A stretch of DNA of 64,000 nt from Margaritifera margaritifera (GCA_029931535.1 JAQPZY010001521.1:372001-436000), one strand, 5' to 3'. Positions 35,565-49,570 are shown, numbered from the stretch's first letter. Numbers and translations are program-made. Notes: generated by a model not told the origin, from the sequence alone.

Positions 35565-36608
35565 GTATTGCTTACTTGATGCTGGAGTCATGTACAAAGC
35601 TAAATATACTGACCTCTAATTTTGACTTTCCCGCAAGAGATTTCGCCTCATTCACGAGTGTATGTAGCTGTGATATCGTATACTTGCTTGTTCTCTTATT
35701 TCTTTCCGTAATAGTTATGGGTCCCCCGCATGGTGTCTGAATGATGTTAGTAATATCACCAACTGGGGCACTAAAGGCACCAAATAACTCTAGAGTAATC
35801 AAAAGACTTCTCAGAACCCAACTGTATGTAATACCTGAAAATAATTAAATACGGTAAGTCAATAACACATTTGATTATGCATATAATATAAGTCAAAGGC
35901 GTGCGTGTTTGAACAATTATTGAGTTTATTGACTCATACAAATGTTCAATTACTTAGTTATATTATACAGTGCTTATGAGCAAATGTATACAACCGGTTG
36001 GCATTGACTTGTCATTCTTGACGATAAGAAGATGGGATTTTTTCAGTGGAAACGGTATGAAAGTTAAAATACAACGGTAAGTCAAATGTTACATTTGAAA
36101 GATAGTATCATTTATCTGCTCTACTTGAGAGCATTTTGATCGTTTTATCGTGTACAGGCAGCTATAGGTTTAGTGTTTGTATTGAATGTCACATATTTTC
36201 ACTTTCAAAAGTTCAATATCTCTGACACAAATGGAGGCTTTTTTTTGTAATGGAGCGGGCACTTCCCTCTCTAGTAGGGAGCGTATATTTCTCATGGATC
36301 ATGTGTCAAATACATGAGACAAAACAATGTCCACTGCCGAACTCGATTGACTAAGGGTCCGTGTAGGAGAGGAGTTTTGACTGAAGATACTCTTACATTA
36401 AAGACTGAGGTCAATTATACTTTGGCAATACTACACTGATCTGCATATGTTTATCATGAAAATATACATTAAAAAATGCGACAACTTTAATAAGTGGCTA
36501 AGAAAAAGTTAACCAATAATAATAATAATAATAAATTCCTGGATGCAATCGAGAATAATCAAAACGATAATTAAAATCTTATAATGCAATGTATGTGCAT
36601 TTCTATGT

Positions 36609-36679
<71 letters not shown>

Positions 36680-36743
36680 AGAAAGTGAGTGAGAGAGAGA
36701 GAGAGAGGGAGAGGGAGAGATACCTAAACAAATGAAATTTCAT
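34095..36743 (-). CDS. Secreted helical cytokine-like protein, copy 3 (4 exons)
   Basis: Exons: 36743-36724, 35821-35614, 35066-34950, 34481-34095 trimmed to 34412-34095 by the TCCCTCCAG acceptor. Open for 220 codons. The predicted protein equals copy 2 except in exon 1, where CTAAACA on the plus strand changes residue 6 from Cys to Phe (MKFHLF) inside the signal peptide. The donor becomes TTTAG/GTATCT, still usable. Introns 1 and 2 start with long (CT)n tracts on the sense strand. Confidence 0.7.
34525..34615. repeat. (AT)n(GT)n microsatellite, intron 3, copy 3
   Basis: Pure AT tract of about 62 bp, then a GT run. Confidence 0.95.
35492..35561. repeat. (GA)n in intron 2, copy 3
   Basis: About 70 bp of GA with one CA interruption. 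Confidence 0.95.
36611..36720. repeat. (GA)n in intron 1, copy 3
   Basis: About 110 bp, next to the exon 1 donor. Confidence 0.95.
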
Positions 36744-36869
36744 TTCTGAAAGTATATATAAAACAACGAACGTTTGAAAACTGATATGAAAAGATCTACT
36801 ACTTAACTGATATTTCGCAAAGTTATTTACTCTGTATATAAAGTCTATGGAAGTATAGATTGTACGTTG

Positions 36870-36877
36870 CTTTTATA
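36870..36877 (-). promoter_or_regulatory. TATA box, copy 3
   Basis: Same TATAAAAG element, 127 bp upstream of the ATG. Confidence 0.65.
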
Positions 36878-37977
36878 CCATATTTTAGATGTGGGCTTTC
36901 TCGATGTCTCAGTAAATTATGAAGTTTTCCTTACAGGATGAAAATTCGTATATAAACCGGGCACATATATGTACAGTTTTTCTAGGCCTCGTTGGGTAAA
37001 CAATTTAGACGCATTGAAATATTTTTCCGCTAAGATTTGGTTGCTGCTTCCAATTTTATCGGAAACAGGCGGGGTTTAAAACCAGGAAATGTATCATGTG
37101 ACATTCTAACTGCATTGCACGAACTTAATTATTACAGTGAAAAAATTAACTAACTTTTCCTAGCCATATTATTTAGATTGTTTCAGAGAGCAAGTTAGCA
37201 GTTAATATACATTGATCGTGGTTTTGGGGAAAGCTATTTTATTATGTACACATATCTAATCATATGTATTACGTTATATGATTTTAACCCCAGTACAGAT
37301 CACATGATCGTTATGACGACCAAATGTTTGCATACAAATTACAGATATTTAATTTGTTGAGAGAGTCAATTTAAAATGAACATAACGTTTGTCTTCAGAT
37401 TAGGCAATCCGTATGCATAAGGATAATACAGATTAAAGGTACTTCGGGATCGGACGTGCGAACATAGTTTGGAATGAGAAATTCGTGCGAAAGCGGTCGA
37501 ATTTTAAATATTATAAATACTAGTGATAATGGAATTAGGATAGGTCTTACCTAAAACTAGGTTGTCGGTGTGATTGTTGAATTTATTTGAGCTCCGTGTA
37601 TGGGTATAATATGGTTCTAGGGATATTGGGACACAGACTTGTGAACAGATTGTGGAGAGAAGAGTCAAGTTAAACAGTTTTGAATTTAAGTATTTTTGTA
37701 AGAACAGTACTTTAAGGTAAAAAATGATTGCTTCAAAAAAATTACTATGCGATCTACTTTAATCACACGTGCTTCTGTGTTACGTAAGTGTGAAGTCAAA
37801 ACTGCATATGTTTTTATTGATACGACGCTCAAGTAATTTATTGTGCATACAAATCAGTAAGCATGGATGTGTATATCAACGGACAGAGAGACGTGTATTT
37901 TATCGAAGTCTCATCGCATGCATATGCAAAGTGAGCTGAGACTGTAGCAATGTACTGCTTTCCTTTGAAAACAAAAT

Positions 37978-38018
37978 GGGCGAGGGTGAGGGGGAAGGGA
38001 GGTGCGGGGGGGGGGGGG
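37978..38018 (+). other. G-quadruplex motif and G13 run, copy 3
   Basis: Four G-tracts, then a run of 13 G at 38006-38018. Confidence 0.5.
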
Positions 38019-38175
38019 CGAGGAACGTAAACGATTTACTGATTCGTTGGATCAAAGAATTCTTCAAAATGATATAAATTTGTATCCGTAAAATCATTAC
38101 CAAATTTATAAAGTGTGTCTTTGAGAGGGGTTGAATGTATAAAGAATCTATTGACTCTCTAAAGACTAAAATAAA

Positions 38176-38593
38176 AAATGATACCGCCATTATGGCTCTT
38201 TGAATATAATCAGTTCTTTGAAATTACATCATGCACATATCACGATGTGAAGGATAACGTTGATTGGGAGGTAATTTAGTCATATCATCCATGACTATGA
38301 ACAGATTAGAATGCCCATCATTTATTGTCACGGTCTCAGTATTTAACTATCACGGATGTAGAGGACTTCACCTAGGTTTCACTCTGTGGTGTGTCGAATC
38401 TGATCCTATGTCAAAAAGTTTCACACTCAATACTATGGACCCGTTGGCCCTGAAAAAGACGTTGTTGCATGGTACCGTTGCTTCAGAGAGAATTATTTGA
38501 GTTCCCAGCAATGAAATTATCGTAGTGATTTTTGTGATAGGATTATTATTATTCTTCGTACTATTATTGTTGTTGTTGCTTTTGATGTTCTTC
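38176..38593 (-). other. Upstream conserved block, copy 3
   Basis: Same block as in copy 2. Confidence 0.35.
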
Positions 38594-39909
38594 TTTCACA
38601 ATGTATAAAAAGGGCTAGGTATATAAAATATTCATTTGTGATGGAAGGGTGATGGAGGGTTGAAATTGAATCAGTATGTCAGGGTTGATGTATACACACA
38701 GTACTAGTATATAGTTGATAAGGAGTCCTTGGGGTGGTTTTTAACTTTATAGTTGTGAAACAGATCAGATTTTATTTCAGCTAATGAGTGCTAGCACACA
38801 GTTAAATGAAAGATAATATAAAACGTTCCATTTCGAATCTTTTCATCTAATTTAAAAATGTGCAGTATTTTCTTTTAATTACTTCTGTAGATATCATTGC
38901 AAGATGCATTGTTTTCTAGACTTGACGAATTCTGTGGTTTACATATTCCAAAATTCCTGATTGAATACACTGGTTAATTTAAAATAGGAGTTGAATGTTC
39001 CTGCATGGCGATATGTGCTACAGAAAAAATGAATTATGAAATGTTGTAAATGTTGAAGAAAAAAAACATGGTGCATTTTGCATATTTAAGAAATAGCTCG
39101 TTCAGGCCCCAATTGTGTCAGGTAAACACCGGTTTTGCGAGCTCAAGGATTATGATTTATTTCTTTTGTAGCTTATTTATTAAATTTAAAATAATGTTGT
39201 CATATCCACGAAAGTAAAGTTAAGTACGTTTAAGTTTGGTGCAATATATGTTTTCCGCAATGGAGATGGTATAAAGCAGTAAGTTTATGATGTGATGTGT
39301 TATTTGTTTGCTCTAATGTATTTGGAATACTCGCTGGAATGACACCAATTTCCATAGCCAGAACGTATTAGAGAAAGGGATTCAACTCGATACAGAAATG
39401 TCTATTATTATAGCAACTCTCACCAATTGCTGAACATAGATAAAGTCAATGAATTAAATACATATTTTTACCCAATACGGTATGATATTGGATAGAGGAC
39501 AAAACGTTTCTACTAAAATTGCATGCAGTTGGAGGATGTTAAAATCGTAAACAAAGACATAAAGGTTCTTGTGCATAAATATATCCAGGAGCCGCTGTGG
39601 ATAAGAACAAAAGTTTTCTAATGTCAGAAATCATTAGTTTTATTATGATATGATTTGCAATAACAAACTAGAAAGGTTATTGCCTTGTTAGAAAAATTAT
39701 ATTTATTACTGTGTCCTCTCTTACTCCGTTTGTACACATCCATTTTAAAAAAAGAAATATCTGTGTGTCCATCTTCAAAAAAGTGAAATCATCTTCCTTT
39801 TAATCATCTTGTTACTTCCTTCTTTACACCCGCACTTAAACAAAAGATAAGACGTGTCCATTTCTTTTAGAACAAAAGTCTATATTGGCAATAGCCTATT
39901 TTAGGACAA

Positions 39910-40207
39910 AAGGTGTTTTTGGTAGGTATTTTGTTCTTTACTTTTATAATATTGGTTTTTTATTTCTTTTAAATTTTATCCTGTAGTCTGTGTTAGAGGG
40001 AGATGAATAAACATGTTTTACTAGATATTTTGTTCTTACCTTTATGATATTGTTTTCTGTTTCTTTTAAATTTCATCCTGTATTCTGTGTTAGAGGCAGA
40101 TGAATAAAGATGTTTTAAGTAGGTATTTTGTTCTTGATCTTTATGATATTGTTTTTCATTTCTTTTATATTTCATCCTATATTCTGAGCTAGAGGGAGTT
40201 GAATGCT
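39910..40207. repeat. 98-99-bp triple tandem repeat, copy 3
   Basis: Same three units as in copy 2. Confidence 0.8.
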
Positions 40208-40355
40208 GATTTTGTGCTAGTATATATGCAACATATGAAGTCGTCTGAAAATGTCTTTGAAATTTATACGTTAATGATAGTTGCAAGCATGGTAAGTTAG
40301 ACATTATTGTGTATTTTAACGTGATCAAACATTTATACTTTTAAAATAAAAAAAA

Positions 40356-41123
40356 ATGGATAGCACAACCATTAAAATATTATCTGCAAACTGGTATGAA
40401 TTAGGATATATTGAACAAAATGCAAGCATGTGTTTAATTACCTCAAGAGAGAAAATCATCTATATTGCTAACAGGATACGCATATTATTGAAGATAACAC
40501 ATCACACGTCAGAGCTTAATCATCTGGTGTGTGATGTGTTATCGTCAATACTATGCTGCATGTTCAAACTGTATTGCCTGTTTTTGACTCACACACTGCC
40601 AGTCGTTACAAAAGTAAATCTTGTTCTTCAGAGAGATGCGCCAATTATTCATGTCCTCAGAAAGAGACTACAACGAATATTCAAATGTAGCAAAACAAAC
40701 AACAGGTATGCCCAAAGGATCGTTTATTGGTCCATTCCTATTTCCTGACTATATGAACGATATAGCTGATAGTTTAAAATCTGCTATATGCTGATTTGCA
40801 GACGACTCCTCGTTTGCAACTAGTTTTTCTGAGTGTATGATGAGTACAGACATGAATGATTAAAAGAAATCTCTTTACTGTATGCATAATTTATGTCAGA
40901 TCACATAGAGTATTGTCGTCATTATCTATTGTTAATCAGCTATAATAAAATCAACCATGCCTCTCCTGGTAATGTTTGTATATAGATTGTAAGACTGTAT
41001 ATGTGTCTCTTGTCTACATATTCGTATTTGTAATGGAGAGGAAAAGTAAGATTTAGAACTTTTTCCAGTCCTATTGCTGTGTATAATTAATTGCAATAAA
41101 TTATGTTGAAACGAAACGAAACG
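40356..41123 (+). pseudogene. Chimeric LINE fragment, copy 3
   Basis: Same structure. The copy changes from copy 2-like to copy 4-like within this fragment (between about 40610 and 40745), and G-to-A at CTGACTATATG shortens the frame to 130 codons. Confidence 0.6.
40493..40543. repeat. Perfect 15-bp hairpin, copy 3
   Basis: Identical arms and spacer to copy 1. Confidence 0.85.
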
Positions 41124-42378
41124 ATCGAAATGTCTTACTGCAGCATTGCACGAGGAAATTATTACCCATGAGTGATGGCAACTTACTTTGTTATGTACTC
41201 AGCACGTAACGTCCTAAGGAATTTTCAACTTTTTAGACTTTGTCAAACATTTACTCTGTGCCGTTAACCTCAGAGAGGGTTCAATATCAGGTCTATCATG
41301 ACGCAGCAGCATGTAAACACACGACACGTCAAATTATGTATTTATACACAATGAAGTCATAAAATAATTAGAACAAGGTTTCTTTTCAAACATATTTGCA
41401 TTCAATTTAATTTTGTGAAAAGCAATTTAAATACAATCAATTATTTTATAAATTGGGGGTACCTAATAAATAAATAATAGTGTTTGTGCAGTTGGAAATT
41501 TTGGTATTGCCGGAAGTACATTGTGCTCGCAAACTCTCCTCGTTGCACTTCGGTCTCGCCCATGCTATCTAACAGTACGAACAATGTAATCAATAATTAT
41601 CATATGACTACAGTTTATTTAGATGAATATACCTTGATCCAAATATTAGGTATAGTAACATCCTGCCACATCATATTGGCATCATGATATGATGTAAGGC
41701 AAATGCGTAATGAACAAGTCATCCAAATGCTTTTTAAAGTCATTTCACTGTTCTAGTCTTTTTTTTTTGTAAAACACAATTAGCACACTTCGTCATGTGA
41801 TAAATATAGTCTAATATTTATGCACATTGCATCTGAAATCTATGAAACCCTTGAATACTTTCATTTGAAATGAACACTCATATAAGATCATCTATTACCA
41901 CAATATTGTGTCAATTCTAATGGGTTATATAAATAAAGTTGTGCATCATCTGACAGGAATGATTGTCTAAAAGGAAACAAAGTAGCCTGGAGTGAAGGTC
42001 TACCGCACCTCAAGCTTTCTCGCATTTGGAGTTGTCTTGTTTTCGTTAGTAAACTGTAATATGAAAGAAAACTATAGTGGGATGGTTAAAGTTTCCTGAA
42101 TCAGTGGGACATGACAGCATAAACAGTGAAGAAAAACCTCTCTCTCTCTTTCCGAATCTCTGTTTCAAACATATAACTAGGTTGGTTACTTGTGTAGTTA
42201 AGAAACGAAACATACTGAAAGAGAAATGCACAAACGGAACCAGATTCATAAAATATTGATTAGATATTGTTCAGGCATTCTATTTGTATCATTCCCAAGA
42301 AGGTCATGAAGCTATCAACGAACGAACGTAGAAAACATTAGTATGGCAAGCACAATTCACAATAATTACATGAATTTA

Positions 42379-43101
42379 GTTTATCAGCCTAGTATCGCTA
42401 TACTACCTGGACCTAATTAGCATTATCTCCAAGAAAGAATATTTTACCTGAAATTTTGTGAAATTTGCTGCAGATATGTATAAATTACCACAGATACATT
42501 AGGTTTTGGGGTGGGTAATGCTCATTAAAAAATGCAATTAAAATTCACAAAATTCACGCAATATATAGATAAATCAAACAAACGAAGTTTATTTGGTAGG
42601 TATCTGTATATTACCCGACACGAACATATATATTACCTGAACGTTTGTGATATTCGAGGCAGGTATTTACGAATTATCTTATATAAATTAGATTTAGGTA
42701 ATGGTAATTAAAAGGCAAACTCAATTCATAACAAATCAGAAGATAAACCCAGTTTATTTGGCAGGTATCACTATATTACCTGGACCTAGTTATCATTATC
42801 TCTAGGTGATGAAAAGTGGCAGATAATTGAAATGTATCTATTTCTTACATATTAAGTTACCTGTTGAAAATGTGAAATATCGCTGACGAAATTAAACAAA
42901 ATTAGGTAATGCATAGCTACATCAGATAAACTTAGTTCATGTAGTATAAATCTGTATACTTAGCAGTTATTCGCATTATTTCCAGGTAAGTATATATTAT
43001 CTAAATTTGTATGGCGTTTGCGATAGGTACCTGTGGATTTCCTCAGATAATGTGACTTAAGATGTTTGGTATCACCTGATCACGAAGTCTCATTACCTGA
43101 C
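42379..43101. repeat. TACCTG/CAGGTA-rich satellite, copy 3
   Basis: Same, but a short deletion near 43074 (GGTATCACCTGATC) removes one hexamer. Confidence 0.6.
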
Positions 43102-43396
43102 AGCCAATCGTATTCAAACAGTAAATCATTTGTAAGCTGCAATTGCACTGGTTAATCACTTTAGCTTTACAACGTGAATCCATCACAACACAAGTCTGGA
43201 TTTTGTATTTTCATTGAAGGTAGAATATGCATATGCAGTCAATGTCAAATAAAAGCAAATGGTCATTATGTTATATGCAGTTCGATTCGTCTTTGAGCAT
43301 GATAATAATATGCATCTAGATCTTCCTTCAGAAGTTGAAGGAAGGGGTATTGAGGAGGGGAGATTATTTAGTTATTACATAATTATAACCTATCAC

Positions 43397-43796
43397 GTGG
43401 CTCTGTGAGGTCTATGCCAACGAGGGTCTGCTGAAAAACTCATATTTTCTTGTAACGCCAGAACAAGGCTGTCACAAAATTGGGAAAAGTGATTTGAGTG
43501 GCTGATGAGATAACGTTATGTTTCGTGTCAACACGGAGAGTTTCATTGGCTGATTGAGACATGGTTCCTGCATAGGCATCTGTTTACAAACTAGATTTTT
43601 ATGATAACCTTTTATTATTATAATGAACTATTTTGGCAGTGATTGCAGAAAGTATGCATATATCAATTTTGAGATGGCGAGAAATATCTTTGTTGTTTTG
43701 CTTGTACAAAGTTTGGCCGAAGCGCCTTCTATTGTTAAAAGCGATCAATGAATCAGTTTACTAGACTCTCTTATGGCGGATTACTCACAGAGCCAC
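43397..43796. mobile_element. MITE-like element, copy 4
   Basis: Same 400 bp with perfect 13-bp terminal inverted repeats at both ends. Confidence 0.7.
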
Positions 43797-44615
43797 ACTA
43801 GAGTCTGGTAGAATGAGACTAGGTAGATTCTAACTTTTGGAACAGATATATTATAACATTTCCTATGACTTGAATGAGACAAATATTGCTCTGATATAGC
43901 TTTCTAGATTAATACGTTGAACAGTGAAATAATCTACACAAACTCGTCTACTGGTCGTAATATAGTAGAAGATAGCTCGTTCGTGGTCAGTATCACTTCC
44001 AGTAAGCAGTGAAATGCTAGTGTTCTGTTGTAGATATGTTTCAGTACATAGCGATCATCAACAAGCATTCAATATAAATTATGGTTTTTCACTGTTGAAA
44101 GCACTGATGAAATTATCACCAAAATACTAATAAACACAATGCAAAAGCAAAATGGAGGGGATGTTTTCTTTAAATGTACTTTGAGCAATGACTGCTATTA
44201 TTGTTTTCTGACTAACCATATATTGCAAATAAAAGGTTAACCTTTATTCCCAAGATTTACCATCATTAATTTTGAGAAATTCAACGATAACACAATTGCA
44301 GAATTTAAGATGAATATTACGGTATGACCTGATAAAACAAAATCTTTTTCCCTTGCTCAAAAAGAGGTCTCGACTGGTGTAACCTGTATGTTAAAATTCT
44401 GTATTGAGAAGCATAGGAGATGTGATAATAGAAACGAGTATCATCGTAAGTTTCCGGAAGTCACTTCACGTAATTATCGTCTTCCCGTTCGGCCACAGAG
44501 AAAGTTGGTGTAAGATTGAGAGTAAGTCTTAGGACACGTTGGAATAGTAATAAATACATAAATAAGACACTTACTTTGTAGTACCAAAAATATAATTTAT
44601 TGGACAGAAAAAAAT

Positions 44616-45471
44616 GAATATCAGAGACATGACTTTAAAACTTATCAGATCTATCAAGTTATTTTAGACATTTAAATCACATGTGTAATAAATACATTAA
44701 TGAATATAATTTAATGGATACAATCTTTCATTCTAAAACACTCATTCCTGACATTTTCACAATAAGTTAATATTGTTTAAAATACGTACAATACCTAATT
44801 ATGAATTTACCAAGTCACCGAAAGTAACACTGAACTGCATTACAATTAACTTAAAAATTAAATCAGCTTTTTTTCTACATTCTCATGTATATGATAGATA
44901 CGAGCGTAATAAAACAATACAACATATTTAAGTAAATGGAACACAAAAGAGGACAATACAAGGTTGAGCACAGGTTTTTTTACCATTTGGGAAAGAAAAA
45001 AAAATAATAATAACTTTTTAATGCCAACAATATAATGTATTCAATACAATTAAAATAAGTACACAGCTTTTCAGCTCTATTTCATTTGTTTGGGACATTT
45101 AAGTAACACGTGCAAAAATAGATGAAGGAATGGAAGTTGACGGGTAATAAACTTTCATTCTACAACACACATTCATGGCATTTTCACAATAAGTTAATGT
45201 TATTTACAATTTACATGCGGAACAGTCCATCTTTTTATCAGCCACACGGTAAATAATTATGCGTTTGCAATGTCTAACTACTTGAATTTGGTTCCGAACT
45301 CAGAAGGTAATGAAAAATTTAATCACAATTACATAAAAATTCAACAAACTTTGTCTTTGTACATTCATACGTATATAAAAATTACTGCTGTCATAAGAAC
45401 AATACGCTGACATAAATCATCATTAAAAATATCATGTTAAATTTGATCTTAAGAAATTCAGTTAAGATATC
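44616..45471. repeat. Diverged ~428-bp tandem pair, copy 4
   Basis: Same two-block structure as in copy 2. Confidence 0.6.
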
Positions 45472-46182
45472 CATTTCTCTCCAATAACTGAATGATGTCA
45501 ATATAAAGTAATCTTAGATATTTACATAGACGTTTTTCCATAGATCCATTAAACAAAGAAAAGGAAGACGAAGAACGTGTACCTTTATTGTCAAGCAATA
45601 TATCAATGACCGCCTTATTGCAATGATCATGCAATTGAAATAATTTAATACTTTATGTGAATGTAACCAGTCTATGAATATAGGAGACATCAACTGATAT
45701 ATTTAGAGGCCACAGGCCCACGCTCTTTGATGAAGTCACTTGTACCGGGTAAATTATAATCTATCGTTTATATACTTATACAGAAGGCTGAATTGTTCCA
45801 GATTTTTCTCAACACCTCGCATAATGAAGTAGTTACGGAATAACTGGAAGGTAACGTTTAGAGGAATTTGGTCGCTAATTATAGATGAATTCAAGTATTG
45901 AGTGATAGATTCTCCCTGACTCAAGGATCCGATTTGAAGTCTACATAAGATGGCCGACAACTTGTCCATGGTCTTGTTCACATGACTGGAGGCTGCATCA
46001 CTTACGGCTAAATTATTGTAGATCGCTAACTCAGAGAAATTTCCGAAGTTGCTCTTGAAAAGTGTTCCAAGCTGGAGGGATAAAAATACATATAGATGAA
46101 ATGCACCAAAAAGCAATAATAATATCACGTTTGTTTCCAAAGAAGACTGGTGTTCTGCATCAAAAACTCACTTTCATACCTT

Positions 46183-46183
<1 letters not shown>

Positions 46184-46222
<39 letters not shown>

Positions 46223-46248
46223 TGTGTGTGTTTGTGTGTGTGTGTGTG
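46184..46248. repeat. (AT)n(GT)n microsatellite, intron 3, copy 4
   Basis: Shortest AT tract of the five, about 36 bp, then a GT run. Confidence 0.95.
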
Positions 46249-47119
46249 CTTGCGTTCCACGCATACCAAATCGGGCGGTACATTGTGGGCAAAGTAGCTT
46301 GATATATACCTGATATGTAGATACAATTTATTGTGTTTATGTGAGTTGCAATTCATATTAAACATTTCATTCAAACACATATTTTTCCAGGTAATATATA
46401 TTTATACAAACAATATGAACGCAGAATGAGGATAATTAGAAATGAAGTATTTCACAAATAGATAAATGGAATTAATGTCATCTGGTTATAGGGATCGTAT
46501 GTTAATCTACAGAATACTGTCTTTAATAATTGGAACAGTCCAGACGCACTGACTTTTCGCTCTCATTGAAATGTCTACTTACACCTTGCTGAATGTCAAG
46601 GCCTGCTACAATTTCGTCAGCGTTGATAGTCTTGAAATACTGAAAGTTGTCGTTGTCCAAAAACGTGACCATCTTAGAGCTACCAATAGCATGAGTCATC
46701 TGCAAATGTTCAAGTATGCAAGAAACATGTATTGGAAATTACCATTTGAAGTTTTTATTGTAAATTATATTTCGTTGTTCCTACCGTTTAACAGTTAAAA
46801 TGATGTGGATTGTTTTGGATATTCTTTTTCTCATTAAAATCTTTTAAGGTGTGGTGGCGAATATAATTGATTAAATCTCATGAAATTTAGCTGTAACGGT
46901 GGTAAACAGTTTCGGAATTGCAATAGGTTTGAGGTGAGTGAGTGTAGGTATACTTCCTCACTGCCCTTCTTTTCCAGCTTAAAAATAGTAACTTTTCAAC
47001 AATACACACATTCATTTGGCTATTTTCAGTAAAAGAACTACCCCATTTCAGACCAACCCGCACCCCACCGAACTCCACCTCATGGAAAGAATCTTGGATC
47101 TCCGTCTGAGAAGGTATGA

Positions 47120-47122
<3 letters not shown>

Positions 47123-47176
<54 letters not shown>
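47123..47176. repeat. (GA)n in intron 2, copy 4
   Basis: About 54 bp of pure GA, beginning 8 bp after the cryptic GTAAGC donor on the sense strand. Confidence 0.95.
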
Positions 47177-47179
<3 letters not shown>

Positions 47180-48182
47180 GTATTGCTTACTTGATGCTGG
47201 AGTCATGTAAGAGATTTTGCCTCATTCACGAGTGTATGTAGCTGTGATATCGTATACTTGCTTGTTCTCTTATTTCTTTCCGTAATAGTTATGGGTCCCC
47301 CGCATGGTGTCTGAATGATGTTAGTAATATCACCAACTGGGGCACTAAAGGCACCAAATAACTCTAGAGTAATCAAAAGACTTCTCAGAACCCAACTGTA
47401 TGTAATACCTGAAAATAATTAAATACGGTAAGTCAATAACACATTTGATTATGCATATAATATAAGTCAAAGGCGTGCGTGTTTGAACAATTATTGAGTT
47501 TATTGACTCATACAAATGTTCAATTACTTAGTTATATTATACAGTGCTTATGAGCAAATGTATACAACCGGTTGGCATTGACTTGTCATTCTTGACGATA
47601 AGAAGATGGGATTTTTTCAGTGGAAACGGTATGAAAGTTAAAATACAACGGTAAGTCAAATGTTACATTTGAAAGATAGTATCATTTATCTGCTCTACTT
47701 GAGAGCATTTTGATCGTTTTATCGTGTACAGGCAGCTATAGGTTTAGTTTTTGTATTGAATGTCACATATTTTCACTTTCAAAAGTTCAATATCTCTGAC
47801 ACAAATGGAGGCTTTTTTTTGTAATGGAGCGGGCACTTCCCTCTCTAGTAGGGAGCGTATATTTCTCATGGATCATGTGTCAAATACATGAGACAAAACA
47901 ATGTCCACTGCCGAACTCGATTGACTAAGGGTCCGTGTAGGAGAGGAGTTTTGACTGAAGATACTCTTACATTAAAGACTGAGGTCAATTATACTTTGGC
48001 AATACTACACTGATCTGCATATGTTTATCATGAAAATATACATTAAAAAATGCGACAACTTTAATAAGTGGCTAAGAAAAAGTTAACCAATAATAATAAT
48101 AATAATAAATTCCTGGATGCAATCGAGAATAATCAAAACGATAATTAAAATCTTATAATGTAATGTATGTGCATTTCTATGT

Positions 48183-48183
<1 letters not shown>

Positions 48184-48246
<63 letters not shown>

Positions 48247-48254
48247 AAGTGAGT

Positions 48255-48285
<31 letters not shown>

Positions 48286-48288
48286 AGA
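48184..48288. repeat. (GA)n in intron 1, copy 4
   Basis: About 105 bp, next to the exon 1 donor. Confidence 0.95.
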
Positions 48289-48437
48289 TACCTACACAAA
48301 TGAAATTTCATTTCTGAAAGTATATATAAAACAACGAACGTTTGAAAACTGATATGAAAAGATCTACTACTTAACTGATATTTCGTAAAGTTATTTACTC
48401 TGTATATAAAGTCTATGGAAGTATAGATTGTACGTTG

Positions 48438-48445
48438 CTTTTATA
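48438..48445 (-). promoter_or_regulatory. TATA box, copy 4
   Basis: Same TATAAAAG element, intact although the gene copy appears broken. Confidence 0.6.
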
Positions 48446-49118
48446 CCATATTTTAGATGTGGGCTTTCTCGATGTCTCAGTAAATTATGAAGTTTTCCTT
48501 ACAGGATGAAAATTCGTATATAAACCGGGCACATATATGTACATTTTTTCTTTGCCTCGTTGGGTAAACAATTTAGACGCATTGAAATATTCTTCCGCTA
48601 AGATTTGGTTGCTGCTTCCAATTTTATCGGAAACAGGCGGGGTTTAAAACCATTAAATGTATCATGTGACATTCTAACTGCATTGCACGAACTTAACTAT
48701 TACAGTGAAATAATTAACTAACTTTTCCTAGCCATATTATTTAGATTGTTTCAGAGAGCAAGTTAGCAGTTAATATACATTGATCGTGGTTTTGGGGAAA
48801 GCTATTTTATTATGTACACATATCTAATCATATGTATTACGTTATATGATTTTAACCCCAGTAGAGATCACATGATCGTTATGACGACCAAATGTTTGCA
48901 TATAAATTACAGATATTTAATTTGTTGAGAGAGTCAATTTAAAATGAGCATAGCGTTTGTCTTCAGATTAGGCAATCCGTCTGTATAAGAATAATACAGA
49001 ATAAAGGTACTTCGGGATCGGACGAGCGATCATAGTTTGAAATGAGAAATTCGTGCGAAAGCGGTCGAATTTTAAATATTATAAATACTAGTGATAATGG
49101 AATTAGGATAGGTCTTAC

Positions 49119-49398
49119 TTAAAACAAGGTTGTCGGTGTGATTGTTGAATTTATTTGAGTTTCGTGTATGGGTATAAGATGGTTCTAAGGATATTGGGAC
49201 ACAGACTTGTGAACAGATTGTGGAGAGAAGAGTCAAGTTAAACAGTTTTGATTTTAAGTATTTTTGTAAGAACTGATTGAAGGTAAGAAATGATTGCTTG
49301 AAAAAAATTACTATGCGATCTACTCTAATCACGCGTGCTGTGAAGTCAAAACTGCATATGTTTTTACTGATATGTCGCTCAAGTGATGAATTGTGCAT
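49119..49398 (-). other. Candidate upstream alternative exon, copy 4
   Basis: Here the same frame opens with an ATG (MHNSSLERHISKN) and runs to the donor TTTTAA/GTAAGACC, again phase 1. Copies 4 and 5 differ from copies 1-3 by small deletions that create this longer frame. Confidence 0.2.
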
Positions 49399-49527
49399 AC
49401 AAATCAGTTAGCTTGGATGTGTATCTCAACAGACAGACATACGTGTATCTTATCGAAGTCTCATCGCATGCATGTGCAAAGTGAGTTGAGACTGTAGCAA
49501 TGTACTGCTTTCCCTTGAAAACAAAAT

Positions 49528-49570
49528 GGGCGAGGGTGAGGGGGAAGGGAGGTGCGTGGGGGGGGGGGGG
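49528..49570 (+). other. G-quadruplex motif and G13 run, copy 4
   Basis: Four G-tracts, then GTGCGT and a run of 13 G. Confidence 0.5.

Larger units (their letters stand above)
31737..43396. repeat. Tandem array unit, copy 3 (11,660 bp)
   Basis: Mosaic copy. It is like copy 2 up to about 40610 and like copy 4 from about 40745: TTTCCTGACTATATG, loss of the 30-bp segment near 41286, and AGATGAATATACC near 41620. Confidence 0.97.
45754..48311 (-). pseudogene. Secreted helical cytokine-like gene, copy 4 (exon 2 donor deleted, stop)
   Basis: Exon 1 is at 48311-48292. Exon 2 starts at 47395. Exon 3 is at 46699-46583 and exon 4 at 46071-45754. About 41 bp including the end of exon 2 and its GTCAGT donor are missing near 47210. 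A downstream GTAAGC (sense) at 47190-47185 could serve as a donor in phase 0, but the frame first meets TGA (ACA TGA) right after the deletion. Exons 3 and 4 are otherwise identical in protein to copy 2. It is probably a pseudogene unless another donor is used. Confidence 0.65.
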
